The notes beneath the pieces were generated by a model. The model saw nothing but the letters and a program-made list of their open reading frames with translations, did no database searches and was not told the origin of the DNA. From NCBI GenBank assembly GCA_905178155.1, contig CAJINV010000002.1, forward strand, positions 5,079,709 to 5,143,708: DNA of 64,000 bases, in the 5' to 3' direction. Positions within the stretch are counted from its first letter, which is position 1. Each line of letters opens with the position of its first letter. The DNA is from Amoebophrya sp. A120. Taxonomy: Eukaryota > Sar > Dinophyceae > Syndiniales > Amoebophryaceae. Both the position numbers and the translations under genes were made by a program. This document shows, in pieces, positions 34,574-45,839 of this stretch.

Positions 34574-36232
34574 TAAATATCGTCCCGATCATGTTGAAGC
34601 AGGTGCAACTGAAGGTGAAGGCCTGTGCTACCTGCAGGAACGGTGCTGGCTGAACAACTACGAGGGGGCGCGGGCTGAGCAAGGGCGTCAGCAGCCTTCT
34701 ACATCACCGGTTCCAAGTATGGCCTCCGAGTGGGTCTGCGGGAAAGTAGGAAACTCCGGCGATTCCTGCGGTCTTTCGCTGCACAAGCAAGCGCCGAGTG
34801 GGGGTTCTTCGTCTTCCCGCGGGACGGCGGACAGGCGCGGAAGCTCGGTGATGAACGCGGTGCGGAATGCGTTGGGACGGTCCGGCACGCAGAGGGACGG
34901 CACAGACGGCCCTTGTTGCCAGAAAAGCGATGTGGTATGCAATGCAAAACGTATGGCTCTGGATTCTCTGCGGTCTGGATTGTTCATCATGCTGTGCCTG
35001 TGTATGCAACAGAGGCCTTGAAGATCTATTGGAGGGCAGCATTCAGATTGACAAGAAACAAAAACATCTAAGTACTCAATCATAATTTGTGCATGACCTG
35101 CAGAAAGTGTGAAGTTTGTATTTTGCGTGCTCGTCGCAGATGATGTTTTTTCCTTGCGTATGTTGCAGAGAGCCCAGAATTATTTGCCTTTGAACACAGA
35201 CGGGCACGCCAGGTGGCGAGCAGAAGTGTTTCGTATGGCATGCTAAAGCCACTTGCTGGCTTCTAAAGCAGTTGTGCTTGCTCTGCATTTTCTTGGAAGC
35301 AAGAGAGGTTCTCGGAGATCTCTGTCTACACCTGCGCTCGGTTATTTGTGTTTACAGAGCCTAGAACAAGAAAGCATGTTGATGTAAAGGACCTGAAGGC
35401 AATGTGTGCTCTGGGCAAGTGATACGAAATACGTGATTCTTGTAAAGTGGATGACTTCGAAGAGGCACGCGCCGAAGCGGCGCTCTCCCTCTACCTCAGT
35501 AGTGTGCCTGCCTGGGATTGCGTGGTCGTACCAAAGACGCGTACCTGCACCCTCCGCTATTTGAACATGAATTCTGTAGCCGAACACACTATTCCGAAGG
35601 AGCACAGCTGCTGTGAATTCCATCCGGCACCCACGGGAGGGACGCGCGGGTCTTGTTCGCTCCGTCCGGCGTGCAGGAAGAATGACTATCGTTGTGCCAG
35701 ACAGGTCGCGATTTGGCACTTCGACGGGTTGGGTCGCAAGTGGTGGAAATCTGGGATGGCCGAGCTGCTGCGAGAAAATCGAAAGCAAAAAGAAGACAAA
35801 CTGCTCGCAGTGGACCATAAGCACCATATGGAAGCGTCAGCAGGGCCGAAATCGACAAAGTTCAGAAAATTTGTACTGCATAAAATCGATACCAGGTGGG
35901 CCCACAGTTTCTAGTCGGCGCATGACAAATTTTCTTTGCCTCTCAAGCAAGTCTATCATGCTGCTTAGGGCCAAAGGGCTCCCCTCCGTCATGCTAATCA
36001 GCAGCCCAATTCTCGACCCTTGCCAGCACTACAATCTGCCTCCCTTGCGTCCTCTGCAGTAGACGCAGTTTTTGCGTTGCATCTTATGCATGACAAACTT
36101 TTTTGACTTTGGCGATTTCGATCCTGACACTCCCATACGTCCTGACGAGTGCAACAAGTTCCGGCCTACTGCTACGAGTGAGACGGGCAGGCGCGCTATC
36201 GATATCAGGCAGAAAAATCTAGCATGCAAATG
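34574..36232 (+). CDS. Unrecognised cysteine-rich protein, multi-exon, 5' end uncertain
   Basis: Exon about 34574-34935 reads CKYRPDHVEAGATEGEGLCY, LQERCWLNNYEGARAEQG, a Ser/Gly-rich linker and CCQKSDV. It joins in frame to 35451 across an intron flanked by GTGG repeats (34936-35450), giving DDFEEARAEAALSLYLSSVP, AWDCVVVPKTRTCTLRYLN and CRKNDYRCARQVAIWHFDGL. An intron with inverted-repeat ends (about 35852-36122) separates a last exon rich in charged residues. Cysteine spacing recalls secreted or extracellular modules (PAN/Apple-like), but that is only a resemblance. A GCTG repeat at 34294-34297/34570-34573 would link it in frame to the preceding exon. Confidence 0.4.
35852..36122 (+). mobile_element. 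Introner-like intron with CGAAATCG ends
   Basis: The 5' CGAAATCGACAAAGTTCAG and the 3' TTGACTTTGGCGATTTCG form imperfect inverted repeats. The interior has the CATGACAAA/GCATGACAAA words typical of the introners. The exact ends are uncertain. Confidence 0.55.
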
Positions 36233-36439
36233 ATGCGCATTTCGCGCATTTGTGTAGGTAAAAATGAAAACTAAAGTTCAGAAACATTACAACCATCCAG
36301 CCGCAAGCTGTTCAGCGCCCGCCAGGTCTTAACCGACGCTAGACAGATACTTCGACTTCTGTGTTCGGTTTTTTGAATGCCAATCAAAAGAAGTAATGTC
36401 GTGCTAGGTTTTTTCCATGTGATGGAGGACCGCGTCGAG

Positions 36440-36605
36440 CCGAAATCTTTGTCGAGCCGGGGTGAAGACAGTCGTGCACCGACCGTTTTGGACGAGCCTG
36501 GTAAGTGGATCCATTTTTTTTCCCGGCCTCCCGCAATGCAGACGAAGCTAAGTAGCCTTCCGCTTGGTTGCATTCGTATAGATGGCGATGGATAAAAGTG
36601 GTTTA
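36440..36605 (+). repeat. Diverged copy of block 38190-38345
   Basis: It shares GGTGAAGACAGTCGTGC, GGACGAGCCTGGTAAGTGGA, CAGACGAAGCTAAG and GGATAAAAGTGGTTT in the same order as 38190-38345. Confidence 0.75.
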
Positions 36606-36649
36606 CTAAGTTTAACTTAATCTATATACTATAGGGGCAAGATATGTAT

Positions 36650-37310
36650 TTGTTCCTCCCAAAGCTTCTGAAGGTTTGACCTTCTGAAGACCTTCTGACG
36701 CTCAAAACTTGATTTTTGAGCTTCAGAAGGTCAAAAAAAATAGTCGTCTACTTTTCATGTTAAAAAACGCGGAATTAGCTCTCGTAAATCAAATTCTGGC
36801 TCATTTTTTACATCCTTCAGAAGGTCCAACCTTCTGAAGGTTTTTTTTCACCTTCTGAAGAATTTTCTCGATTTTTCGACAAAAAAACCTTCAGAAGGCC
36901 AAAAAATGACTTTAGAAAAGCCTCAGAAGGTAGGCATTCTTCTGAAGGTTTGCTTCGTTTCATGAAATTGCAAACCTTCAGAAGGTTGCGAGTTTTTACA
37001 CGCAAAAAATGAACAAAAGTCGAAACACCTACAAAAACCTTCAGAAGACGAAAAATCTTCTGAAGGTTTTTCACAAATTGTCTCGTTTTTAAAAAAATGC
37101 AAAAATCTAAACTCGCACACCTTCAGAAGAATTTGACTTCTCATTCTTCTGAAGGTGGACCTTCTGAAGACTCTCCAGAAGATATTGCACAAATTGGCTT
37201 TTTTGATGTGCGCGAAACTGTTTACTCGACTAAAAAAGGCCTCTTTTGTGACAGCCATTGTTCAAAAAATGAAACAAACCTTCAGAAGCTCTTCAGAAGC
37301 TTCGTCGCTG
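36650..37310. repeat. Palindrome island: CCTTCTGAAGG / CCTTCAGAAGG
   Basis: The word CTTC(T/A)GAAG occurs about twenty times in 660 bp in either form, often in facing pairs (for example near 36820-36845 and 37255-37300). No coding frame is supported. Confidence 0.85.
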
Positions 37311-37579
37311 TTTGCATTTTGAATGCGCAGTTGCTTTTTTTCCAGCGCAGACGACAAAAATGCAAAACACTTAAGCCAGCTTTTTTTTCATGGCTCGGAA
37401 CCTCCCGATAGAATAGCTCGGCGGAAAATTTTCAATGCTCTTATTGGGGGAAGATTTTCGCTTTCGGGCCTTCGGCCGCGTCCGACCGACGCAGCTACTC
37501 GACGAGGAACCGCTACGCCGCATCAGTCTGGCGATGGAAAGGCAACAAGTTGGAAAAAAAAAGCGAAAGAAGTAAGATG

Positions 37580-37875
37580 CTCTCGATGAGATCTCAGTGA
37601 GATTTCAGCGAGTCTCGCTTTAGAAAAAGTGAGATCTCAGCGAGATCTTACTTCCTAAGAAGTCTCACGGTCCGAATCACTTCTCCGAGACGGCCAAAAA
37701 GTGAGACTTTGAAAAAAGTAAGATCTCGCTGAGATCTCACTTTCTGAGACATCGCACTTTTGGGCCGCCAAGCGAGATTTTGAACAAAGTGAGAGCTCCC
37801 TGAGATTTTCTGAGAAGTCTCACCTTTGGGCCGCCCGAAAGTGAAATTTTTAAAAAAGTTGTGAGATCTCACTCC
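37580..37875. repeat. Palindrome island: GAGATCTC
   Basis: Dense repeats of GTGAGATCTCAGCGAGATCT and variants, separated by A-runs and GGCCGCC-like words. Confidence 0.85.
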
Positions 37876-37984
37876 TTTTCCGGTGTGGCAGTGAACAAGT
37901 TCTTTTTTCTTTCATAACCCACGGGAAGAACAAATACAATGCTTGCCCCGCGACGCAGTCGCGGGGAGTGGTTCTTATTTACTC

Positions 37985-38600
37985 ATGTAAAATGTGACGA
38001 TGTTGCTGCGTTTGTGTTTGTGCAAAGTGGTTATCTACTTGATGAAACAGTTTCAGATAGAAGAAATAGCACGATCTACTAGTTTTTCGTACGTACTATG
38101 TAAGGTGACCACGCTGAGGACATTCCCGCGGGACCTTCCACGCAAAATGCGCTGCGCCATGCCACTCATCAAAAGAAGGTGCTTGACAGCGACAACGAGG
38201 GCCGTGGTGAAGACAGTCGTGCTTTGGACGAGCCTGGTAAGTGGATCCATTTTTTTTCCCGCATCGCAGACGAAGCTAAGCTGTTGCTTTTTGTTTGGCA
38301 TTCGTGTACTAGGTGGCGAAGGATAAAAGTGGTTTGCTATAGTTTAATCATGTAAAATGTGGCGATGTTGCTGCCGCTGCGTTTGTGTTTGTGCAAAGTC
38401 GTTATGTATCTGACGAAACAGTTTCTGATAGAGTCAACATGTAAAAGAAATAGCACGATCTACTACTATTTCGTACGTATGTAAGGTGAAGACGCTGAAG
38501 ACATGTCCGAGGGACCTTCCGTGCGAAATCCACATGCCTCTCATCAAAAGAAGCTGTTGGACAGCGATAACAAGGGGCTATCCAAAGGAAAAGAATACCA
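37985..38600 (+). repeat. Tandem duplication, about 360-bp period
   Basis: 37985-38190 and 38346-38560 are diverged copies. Both contain CATGTAAAATGTG(A/G)CGATGT, TTTGTGTTTGTGCAAAGT, AAATAGCACGATCTACTA and a GGGACCTTCC box followed by CTCATCAAAAGAAG. Confidence 0.8.
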
Positions 38601-39218
38601 TCGAACTGTACAAGTAGATATGGTTCCATGTTCCTGGCTCTGCAGGACCAGGAGTTGAGCACTTCCGCAGGCCCTTCGCTATGTATTCTTCGACGTGCTG
38701 CCGCGGAACTTTTGGTGATTAGGACGAGTACTAACTGTATTGCGTCCGCACCACTAATGTTGGAGCCTTTGTATCTTTGTTCAGGTAATAAATGTATGAA
38801 AGCAATAAAAGATGACTATGAGTGATTGCGTCTGTTAACAAGGCCAGCTGTGCTCGGGTTGGGTGGTCCTCTATTTGCCTGGGATACGAGACGCTGCCGC
38901 TTGCTGGAGCCGCTTCGCGCAGTGCTGCTCCGCGCATCGCTCCTGCGCCGACGCCCTCGGCTTCTTCCGGACTCTATCTCAGCGGAGCTTGTCACTCATC
39001 TATATTTGAATTGTCGTCTTATTTCCACTATCACGAACTTGCTGATGCGGAAAAGCAGAAAGGACTACAAACATGCAGGGATGTTGCTAAGTCACTGTTG
39101 AATTGAAAACGCAGTAGTTTATATGCGAGAGTTAAGTACAAGCTCAGTGACAAAAAAAGAAGAAGGCAGCCTTGGTGCTGCTTGTCGTGGGGTGCTATGC
39201 AGTTACTTGAGTTATGTA

Positions 39219-39484
39219 TTACAAGGAAAAGTGCCCCACTCCCGGAAGTTGGAAACTTTTCTGATGCAAAGTGTCCAAATGGAACCCTTGTGTCTTGCAT
39301 GAAAGGACTTGACTCATATTAATCGCCCGGCTATTGTCGGGCTCTTTCGCAACACACATTTTTGCTATTCAGCGTTGAAGATCTGTCATGCTGCTACATG
39401 CAAGATGCGGAGCGTTTCCATGTGGGGGGGGGGGGCTTCGCAATGCAAATGCTTCCAAGTTCTGGGGTAGGGGCACTCTTCGAT
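39219..39484 (+). mobile_element. Introner, family C
   Basis: ATTACAAGGAAAAGTGCCCC pairs with GGGGCACTCTTCGAT, as in the family C copy in SHMT (14284-14587). The target duplication is degenerate. Its presence suggests a gene here, with the following block as last exon. Confidence 0.7.
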
Positions 39485-39674
39485 ACTGATGCGAACGGTG
39501 ACACTGTTTCGCTTTGACGAGGAATCCAGGGATCTAGTGTCTGGCGGCTTGCAGGTTGCGGGGAATGTGGCAACTGCCGACCCAGATGGGAAACTTCTGC
39601 AAGGAGCGGTTCATGCGCTTGGTGTTGGTGGTTACATTCTTGGGTGTATGATTTGTCAGTGTTGTAGTAACTAG
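39485..39674 (+). CDS. Candidate last exon of an unknown gene
   Basis: After a family C introner, a frame reads MRTVTLFRFDEESRDLVSGG and then LQVAGNVATADPDGKLLQGA to TAG at 39672-39674. The hydrophobic C-terminus (GGYILGCMICQCC) is Cys-rich. Upstream exons are not resolved; 39120-39218 (MQLLEL) could precede it. Confidence 0.35.
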
Positions 39675-41301
39675 ACCAACAAGAAGAGCAAACACATGAC
39701 AGGGCTTCGTTCTCGCCAAGCGAAGAGGGGGGTACATTACACAGATAAAATTTAGGGAGGGATTTCTTTCATTCCGGACTACAGCCTCCAAAAGCAAGAA
39801 TCATAAAGTGCGATTTAATGGAGATTTGAATTTTTGTCAGAGGGGCACACGCACCAGAAGCAGCGTTTTCCAAAAGTGCACGCACAATTATCTGATTTTC
39901 TTTACAAAAGGTGCAGCAACTGCTGCCTCACATAGAAACCGAAGTAGCGGTAGTGTCACACGAACCGAGACTGACAGAAGGAAGGAGTCGGACAATAAGC
40001 ATTTTTCTTCTGAAGGATCGAACGCTGCTGCGTAAGGAAAACAAAGTAACAATCGAGGCTGCTTGGCCGATGTTGTACGTACCGTGTCACTCAGGTGGGC
40101 CGACAGTTGCAAGCAGCGAACCTCTCCCGCAAGCTCGCGCGCATTTATGTCCCTCCACCATCGCGATGGCAGTACTTCGATCTTTCTTGTCTCGCAATTG
40201 ATGAGAGCGAGCAAGAACAGATCAAGGAGTACTACACAATTACGTCCTGCCAGTGATTCGTTTTCGGTTTCGCCCTGCTGTGCGTGTCTTTACAATTTTT
40301 GAACACATATCTATGAAAATGATGACCGATGGCGGGCCTCTCGTTCAAGTCTCCAAAACGTGCAACCGTGCCCGAGGTGGCTTTCTTTCTGGGACTCTGA
40401 TAACCTCCCACAACGTCGGTCCTGGTGGTGTCGCCGCACTAAAGAACTCTCGGTCTTCTTTTAGGAATTTTACATACAACTGCTGTTGTTCTTTATATAC
40501 CTTGTCGGTGGACGAGGACATTCCTTATCGGTAAAGGTCGTTCTTTCCCCGAAAGAAAAGGAAGATGTCCAAAAAACCTCGTCATTCGGTTTTCATTCGT
40601 CGGAAAGGTAAGAGTATACTCTCATGCTTTCGGTGATTCTGGCGGTTGAAGAGGCTTGATGTTGCTTCATCAATCTCGGTGCTCCTCGTGCAAAATTCGC
40701 TCGGATTCTGTTTCGTCCAACCAAGAAGATTTCCTCACGAAAATGATGTACCAAAACTATATTCATTAGGTTTAGTCGTCCATCTGATCGTACATGACTC
40801 CGCGGCGCATTTGGGAAGACTGTCGTAGACTTCTCGGCGCACCACGGTCGAATAATGCTTCCGTCCCTAGTTCTCGCAAGAGAGTAGTATTTGACTGTAA
40901 TTTCTTTTTTTGTTGCGCCCGTTTGATTTTCCTCCGTTGACCCCTAATATTGAAACAGGAGCACACATGATCAATTTCTGTTTGTTCCCCTCTGCTTGAA
41001 ACGGACTTTCTTGTTCTTTTTACCACAAAAACGCACGTTATTTCCTTCCTCAATCGCTTTACTAAGTGTTTGTAGGGGCGAAGACATAAACAAAAACTAG
41101 CGAAAATTGAAGAAGACTTTGAACACGACACAACGAAGAAAACTCGATCAAAATTATAAACTCAAAAACTACACAAACATAAGAACCCAGAAGGAGTGTT
41201 ATTTTTACGTCACAGCATACAACTCTACCACTTTCTCTTTCATCATCAATCCAACGTTTGCTACACCGTAGAAGCTGTACGAGGAGCTTGTCGTCTAAGG
41301 A
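39675..41301. other. Intergenic or unresolved
   Basis: Exon-like frames at 39911-40030 (HIETEVAVVSHEPRLTEG) are not supported by homology. No repeats stand out. Confidence 0.35.
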
Positions 41302-44300
41302 ATGTCGCAATCTCTGTTGCAGCAAGAGCAAGGCATCAAGACCGCCGAGGGGGGTGGTGTACCTCAGAAGACGGAACACCACCACCACCGCCGCAGTCAC
41401 GACGGAGCGCACGTTCCGAACCACTTCAAACACCACGGCAAGCACAAGCACCACCACCACAAGCACAAGCACCACGGGCAGCAGGACGATTCCGCCTTTC
41501 TGCAGCGCGACAACAAGGCGACACCTGCGGCGGCGCCGGACCAGGCGGGCGGCGCCGCAACCGCGCCCATGAGCGGGTCGGTGCCAGGACCTGCGGACGC
41601 GGGGGCCGCTGGAGGAGCGGCGGCTGCGAACAACCCCGGTGCTGGTGCGGCTTACGGGCAGCAGCCGCCGCCGGAACTACAGCAGCCCGCTGCGAATGCT
41701 GCTGATGCGCCGCTGCCTCCCGCGGGGCCGGGCTCCTTTTACAACCCCCCGCCCGCCATGCAAGACGGCGCGCCGCTGCAGCAGCCCCCTCCGGGCCCGG
41801 GTACGCCGATGCCGGGCGAGCAGTTCCCGGCGAACAATTGGGGGCAGCAGTATAACCAACCCGGGGGGCAACCGCTGCCCTACAACCCGCAGTACAATCC
41901 GCAGTACAATCCGCAGCTGAATTACCAGGACTACGCGCTGCAGCAGCAGCTTCTCCAGCAGCAGCTCCTTCAGCAGCAGTACCAGCAGCAGAACAACTTT
42001 CAGCAGCAGAACAACAACAATAACTACCCGCCGCAGATGCCCCCGCCGGAGTTTGCCGCTGCAGCGGCCCAGCAGAATGCGGGCAACAACTACCCGCCGC
42101 AGCAGCTCCCGCCGAATTACCTGCCGCCGGAGTACGCGAACGCAGCTGCGCAGAATGCTGGCAACACCTACCCGCCACAGCAGCTGCTGCCCTCGATATC
42201 CTGAGTAAAAACGTACCCACACCAGAGTCAGAATGGGGATTTTGCAACACAAACCTAGGAGTTTTGTGAGTCACGCATGACAAGTTGCACTCTGCAGTGT
42301 AGTGCAGGTTAGCAAGTGCAGCCGCGTCACAGATTCATCTGCTCATCCTGTTCACAGCATCACAAATTCCAAAACACGATTGGAAATGGCTCTCATGTTG
42401 ATGCGCATTACAAGTCTTCCTGTCTTTGCAAATCTGCATTACAACTGCTCGGCTGTCCCCCACTTCTTAGATTGTCGTCAAAGATTAGAGTAGTGCTATT
42501 CCATTACCGCCTTCGCGATATTTTTTTAGCGGACCCCGCACATTATCCCTGATGCGTTTCCCGCTTAGTATTGAATGTCTTTGACTCAAACACATAAACG
42601 CGCCTTGCTACGGCACACCTCATCTGCCTAGTCGCCCCTAGGTAGGTGCAGGAATTTTCTGTGTGGGCTTTTTGTGCTGAATTATTCCAACAGGGGCTGC
42701 GTTTTTTTTTTCTGCCTTGCCAGCAGAGTTGTACAGATGGGGGGGAATTGACGGAAATGGAGCGAGACCTTGGTGACGGACCAGACGACAAGAGCGGAAA
42801 TGGTACAAATCAAAAAAAAAAGATGGTGTACACGCGCACTGCTTAACTGTGTGAAAGGTGTCGGCCCTGATTGACCTGCTGCGGCAGGCAGGTGAATTCG
42901 TAGAACTGCGTCACATGTTAAGTAACGCCCACTGGCCTCCTAGAAGAATAGTGATGAATTTATATGCGTTTTTTCAGCGTGGGGCCCAATGAAAAAAAAA
43001 AAAAATCTGCATTACAACTCTGGTGTGGGTACGTTTTTACTCAGGATACTCGAGCACGAATTTTCAGCCGCCGCCTCCGAACTTCGAACAGCAGCCGCCG
43101 CTTGCAGCTCCTGCTCTATCACATGTAAAAATGTCTGGGTCTGGAAGATTGGAACTTGTGATGCTGCGTCTGCATTATCCAAAAATCTGTATTGCATGAA
43201 CAGCAAAAGAGGCCTGGCTTTGGCCACGGCGAGAGGGCATTTCTCATGCGGTATAGGCATCAGAATGCCCTCACAATATCTGTGATGCTAGGGCATGCAT
43301 CGCAGACGTCAGGAGTCACGCAAAATGTGCATGACAAACCTTGCATCCTTCCAGACCCAGACATTTTTACATTTGATATGCTCCGGTCGGGAACAACAAT
43401 GTGGCTGGCGGGCTCCAAGAGCAGCAGCCGCAGCAGCCGGGCTTTGCTCCCGCGGCCGCGGCTCCCGGGACGGAACAACCCGCACAACCGCAGGAGCAGC
43501 AACAGCAGCCCACGGCTGGTTCATCTACTTTTGCGAACAACGACCGGCAGCCGCCCGCGGCGAACAATGTTGAGCAGCCTCCGGCCGGCGCAGCGCCAGT
43601 GGCGACGCCCAATCACGGCGCACCGCTCGTGCCGGAAGACCCGACCACGACACCGCCCCCGCGGGAGCAACATCCGGATGAACACAAGCGCAGCACCGAC
43701 CGTCCCTACAAGTCGGCGGCGCCGCGGCCGGGGAACATTTTCATGACGGGGAACGACAAGGACCAGCTGCACAAACCCGTGGACTTGAAGAAGCACGACC
43801 ACCTGTTTCTGAAGCCCGAGAATTTCGCCAACGCCGACGCGTTTTTCAGCACCGGGGACCCGGACCAGCTGGCCGTGACCGCGTCGCACAGTGACGTATC
43901 AAATGTAAAAATGTCTGGGTCTGGAAACTTGTGATGCTAAAATGTGCATGATGAAAACACTTCCGAATGCAGTCCGGCATGACAACTTCCAAAAACGCTT
44001 TCTCATAGGCAATCCGCATGAGAAACTGCGTTTTTGCATGACAAAAGAGGCTGCGACTTTTGTTGGTTTTGCAATACAGATTTTCTAGGTATGGAAAGCC
44101 AGCATTACAAGTTCCAACCCTCCAGACCCAGACATTTTTACAATCCATATGACGCGTTTCTCTACTACGTCCTGCCCCTGGTGCTCTTCATCAGCTTGGT
44201 CTGCATCGCGAACATGGCCATGGAAATGTTCACCGTGAATGACGCGCTCGCGCTGTACAACCGAAAAAACCAGAAGGACTCGAAGCAAACGCGAAAACCC

Positions 44301-44408
44301 AGCGGCGTTTTCAAAAACTTCTTCAGAAACGGGAACAACGGAAGGGGGAACTCCCGCGACAAGAAGAAGCACGACCGCACTTCGGGCATGGAAGAAACGC
44401 TGGTGTGA
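41302..44408 (+). CDS. His-, Pro/Gln-rich single-pass membrane protein
   Basis: Exons 41302-42196, 43054-43116, 43384-43896 and 44155-44408 sum to 1725 nt (574 aa), in frame. The N-terminus has a His/Lys-rich stretch (HHGKHKHHHHKHKHHG, about residues 44-59). A long Pro/Gln/Asn/Ala-rich low-complexity region follows (YNPQYNPQYNPQ, QQQLLQQQ, YPPQ repeats). One strongly hydrophobic segment, YYVLPLVLFISLVCIANMAM, lies near the C-terminus, followed by a basic, probably cytoplasmic, tail (KQTRKPSGVFKNFFRNG). No signal peptide is evident, so it may be tail-anchored-like with a 65-residue tail. The family is not recognised. The three introns are introners of families D, A and A. Confidence 0.8.
42197..43053 (+). 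mobile_element. Introner, family D, carrying a nested retroposon
   Basis: ATCCTGAGTAAAAACGTACC pairs with GGTACGTTTTTACTCAGGAT. CTCGA is duplicated at 42192-42196 and 43049-43053. Removal joins LLPS to STNFQPPPP in frame. Without the 556-bp insert and its 17-bp duplication it would be 284 bp, near the 293 bp of its SHMT relative. Confidence 0.9.
42447..43002 (+). mobile_element. Poly(A)-tailed retroposon nested in an introner
   Basis: Exact 17-bp target duplications AAATCTGCATTACAACT lie at 42430-42446 and 43003-43019, with an A run at the 3' end. The last 176 bp (42830-43005) match 6147-6322. The 5' body differs, has its own internal A run (about 42812-42821) and a short coding-like piece (ELTEMERDLGDGPDDKSG) just before it, which suggests an mRNA-derived chimera. 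Confidence 0.8.
43117..43383 (+). mobile_element. Introner, family A
   Basis: ATCACATGTAAAAATGTCTG pairs with CAGACATTTTTACATTTGAT. TGCTC is duplicated at 43112-43116 and 43379-43383. 267 bp. Removal gives APAP-VGNNNVAGG in frame. Confidence 0.85.
43897..44154 (+). mobile_element. Introner, family A
   Basis: ATCAAATGTAAAAATGTCTG pairs with CAGACATTTTTACAATCCAT. TGACG is duplicated at 43892-43896 and 44150-44154. 258 bp. Removal gives HSDAFLYYVLP in frame, just before the membrane segment. Confidence 0.9.
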
Positions 44409-45839
44409 TTTCAGCAGGAAAATTATCGCGGGTTTTACTTGCACCAGTCGTGAGACATTAGAAACCCAAGGGGCGGGCACTGCTCATTCTTAAGCAAATT
44501 GATACTAAATGAAAATGATGAAAAAGCGTTGTGATTCTGATTTTAAACTCTTTCTCTCCCGTATAGTATGTAGTCGGCAAAGTGATATTTATTCTTACAG
44601 TGGGCGTCCGTGAACGAGAGCAGCTTTGAGTCTCTTTTCGAGCCGTGAAGCCACTGAAGGCGCTTTTTGTCGAGTGTTGTTAGTTTTGAATTTAGGTCGA
44701 TTGTAAAAAAATTTTTTCATTTCTTTGGACTAATTTATTTTACCAATGCCAGTTGTGTTCAAAACTCTTTTTTTTTGCATAGTACCTCTAAGAACTTCCT
44801 ATGTTGTGCTCAATAATTACCGATTTGCGTTTTTTCTCGCATTATTTCTCCTACCATTATTGACGGCCTGGTTGAGCCCTTTTTCTCTACTTTTCGTTCT
44901 GCCTTACTTAACATTTCGATTATGATTTGTATCCTATTTTACTAGTACCCCAACACTTTTTCTTTTTCCTTTCTGTTCTACATGCACCTCTCAGCTGTCC
45001 CCTTCTTCATCTATCTCGTCTCTATTCCTTTATACCGAAACGGAAACATGACCAATATGACAGTGATGTGAAGATCAAGATCATGTTGTTATAGAACGTC
45101 TATGCCGCGGTTTTTGACGCTGTCGTTACTTCGTAAAATTCGGAGGAGACAGGGCAACATACTTGCCCTTTTCCGGATTTCAACATTTATGGCAGTAAAA
45201 AACCGTGGCTCTTGACGCAGACGACAAATGCTACATCACTGGAATTCAACTCTTTGATAGCGTATGCGACAGAAAAATGCAGGCGCTGGTAGTTTTTTTT
45301 TTGCGAGCAGAAGAAATATCAGCTCGCAAAGCAGCTACAAGACCAACTACAGTGACTGCATTATTCTAGACGAAATACGCCAAAAAGAAAAACTGTGTCG
45401 AAAAAGAATACCTTTCATCTTTTAGGAAAGCCTTTTTTACTGATGGTGAAGGAGCGGAAACCCGCCGAAAGTAGGCTAGGTCATGCGCTTTAATGTCGTA
45501 ATTTTGTCCAGTTGTCGTGTGAGCAAGTACTAGTGGCTTTATTGCTCCAAGAGCCTTCGGCTTTTGTAGCAGCAGAAGAAGAAGTCCTCGCCTGTGCTTG
45601 TTTTCGACTGGTATGGAATTTGCCACCAAAAAAGATGAAACTTCTTTTCGATAATCTTTTTTACTGCATACTTTGAAAAATCGAAATTTTGCTTTACGTT
45701 GCATTTCTTCTTTTTTACTACGTACCACTTCATAATGATTTCTCCAGCTGTACTTACTTCTTTCGAGCTCTCTTCGTCCCAATACTACTCAACATTAATT
45801 CTCTTGCTTGAACTACTACGAACCTTTTATCTGCACAAA
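44409..45839. other. AT-rich intergenic DNA
   Basis: No supported gene. The - strand frame at 45366-45782 is Lys/Arg-rich and unassigned. Confidence 0.5.

Noticed and set aside
36600-37900. CRISPR-like array
   Set aside because: Repeats are short palindromes at irregular spacing with no constant repeat-spacer pattern, in a eukaryotic context.
41426-42283. 285-codon open frame on the - strand
   Set aside because: Antisense shadow of the Pro/Gln-rich exon; open because of codon bias and high GC.
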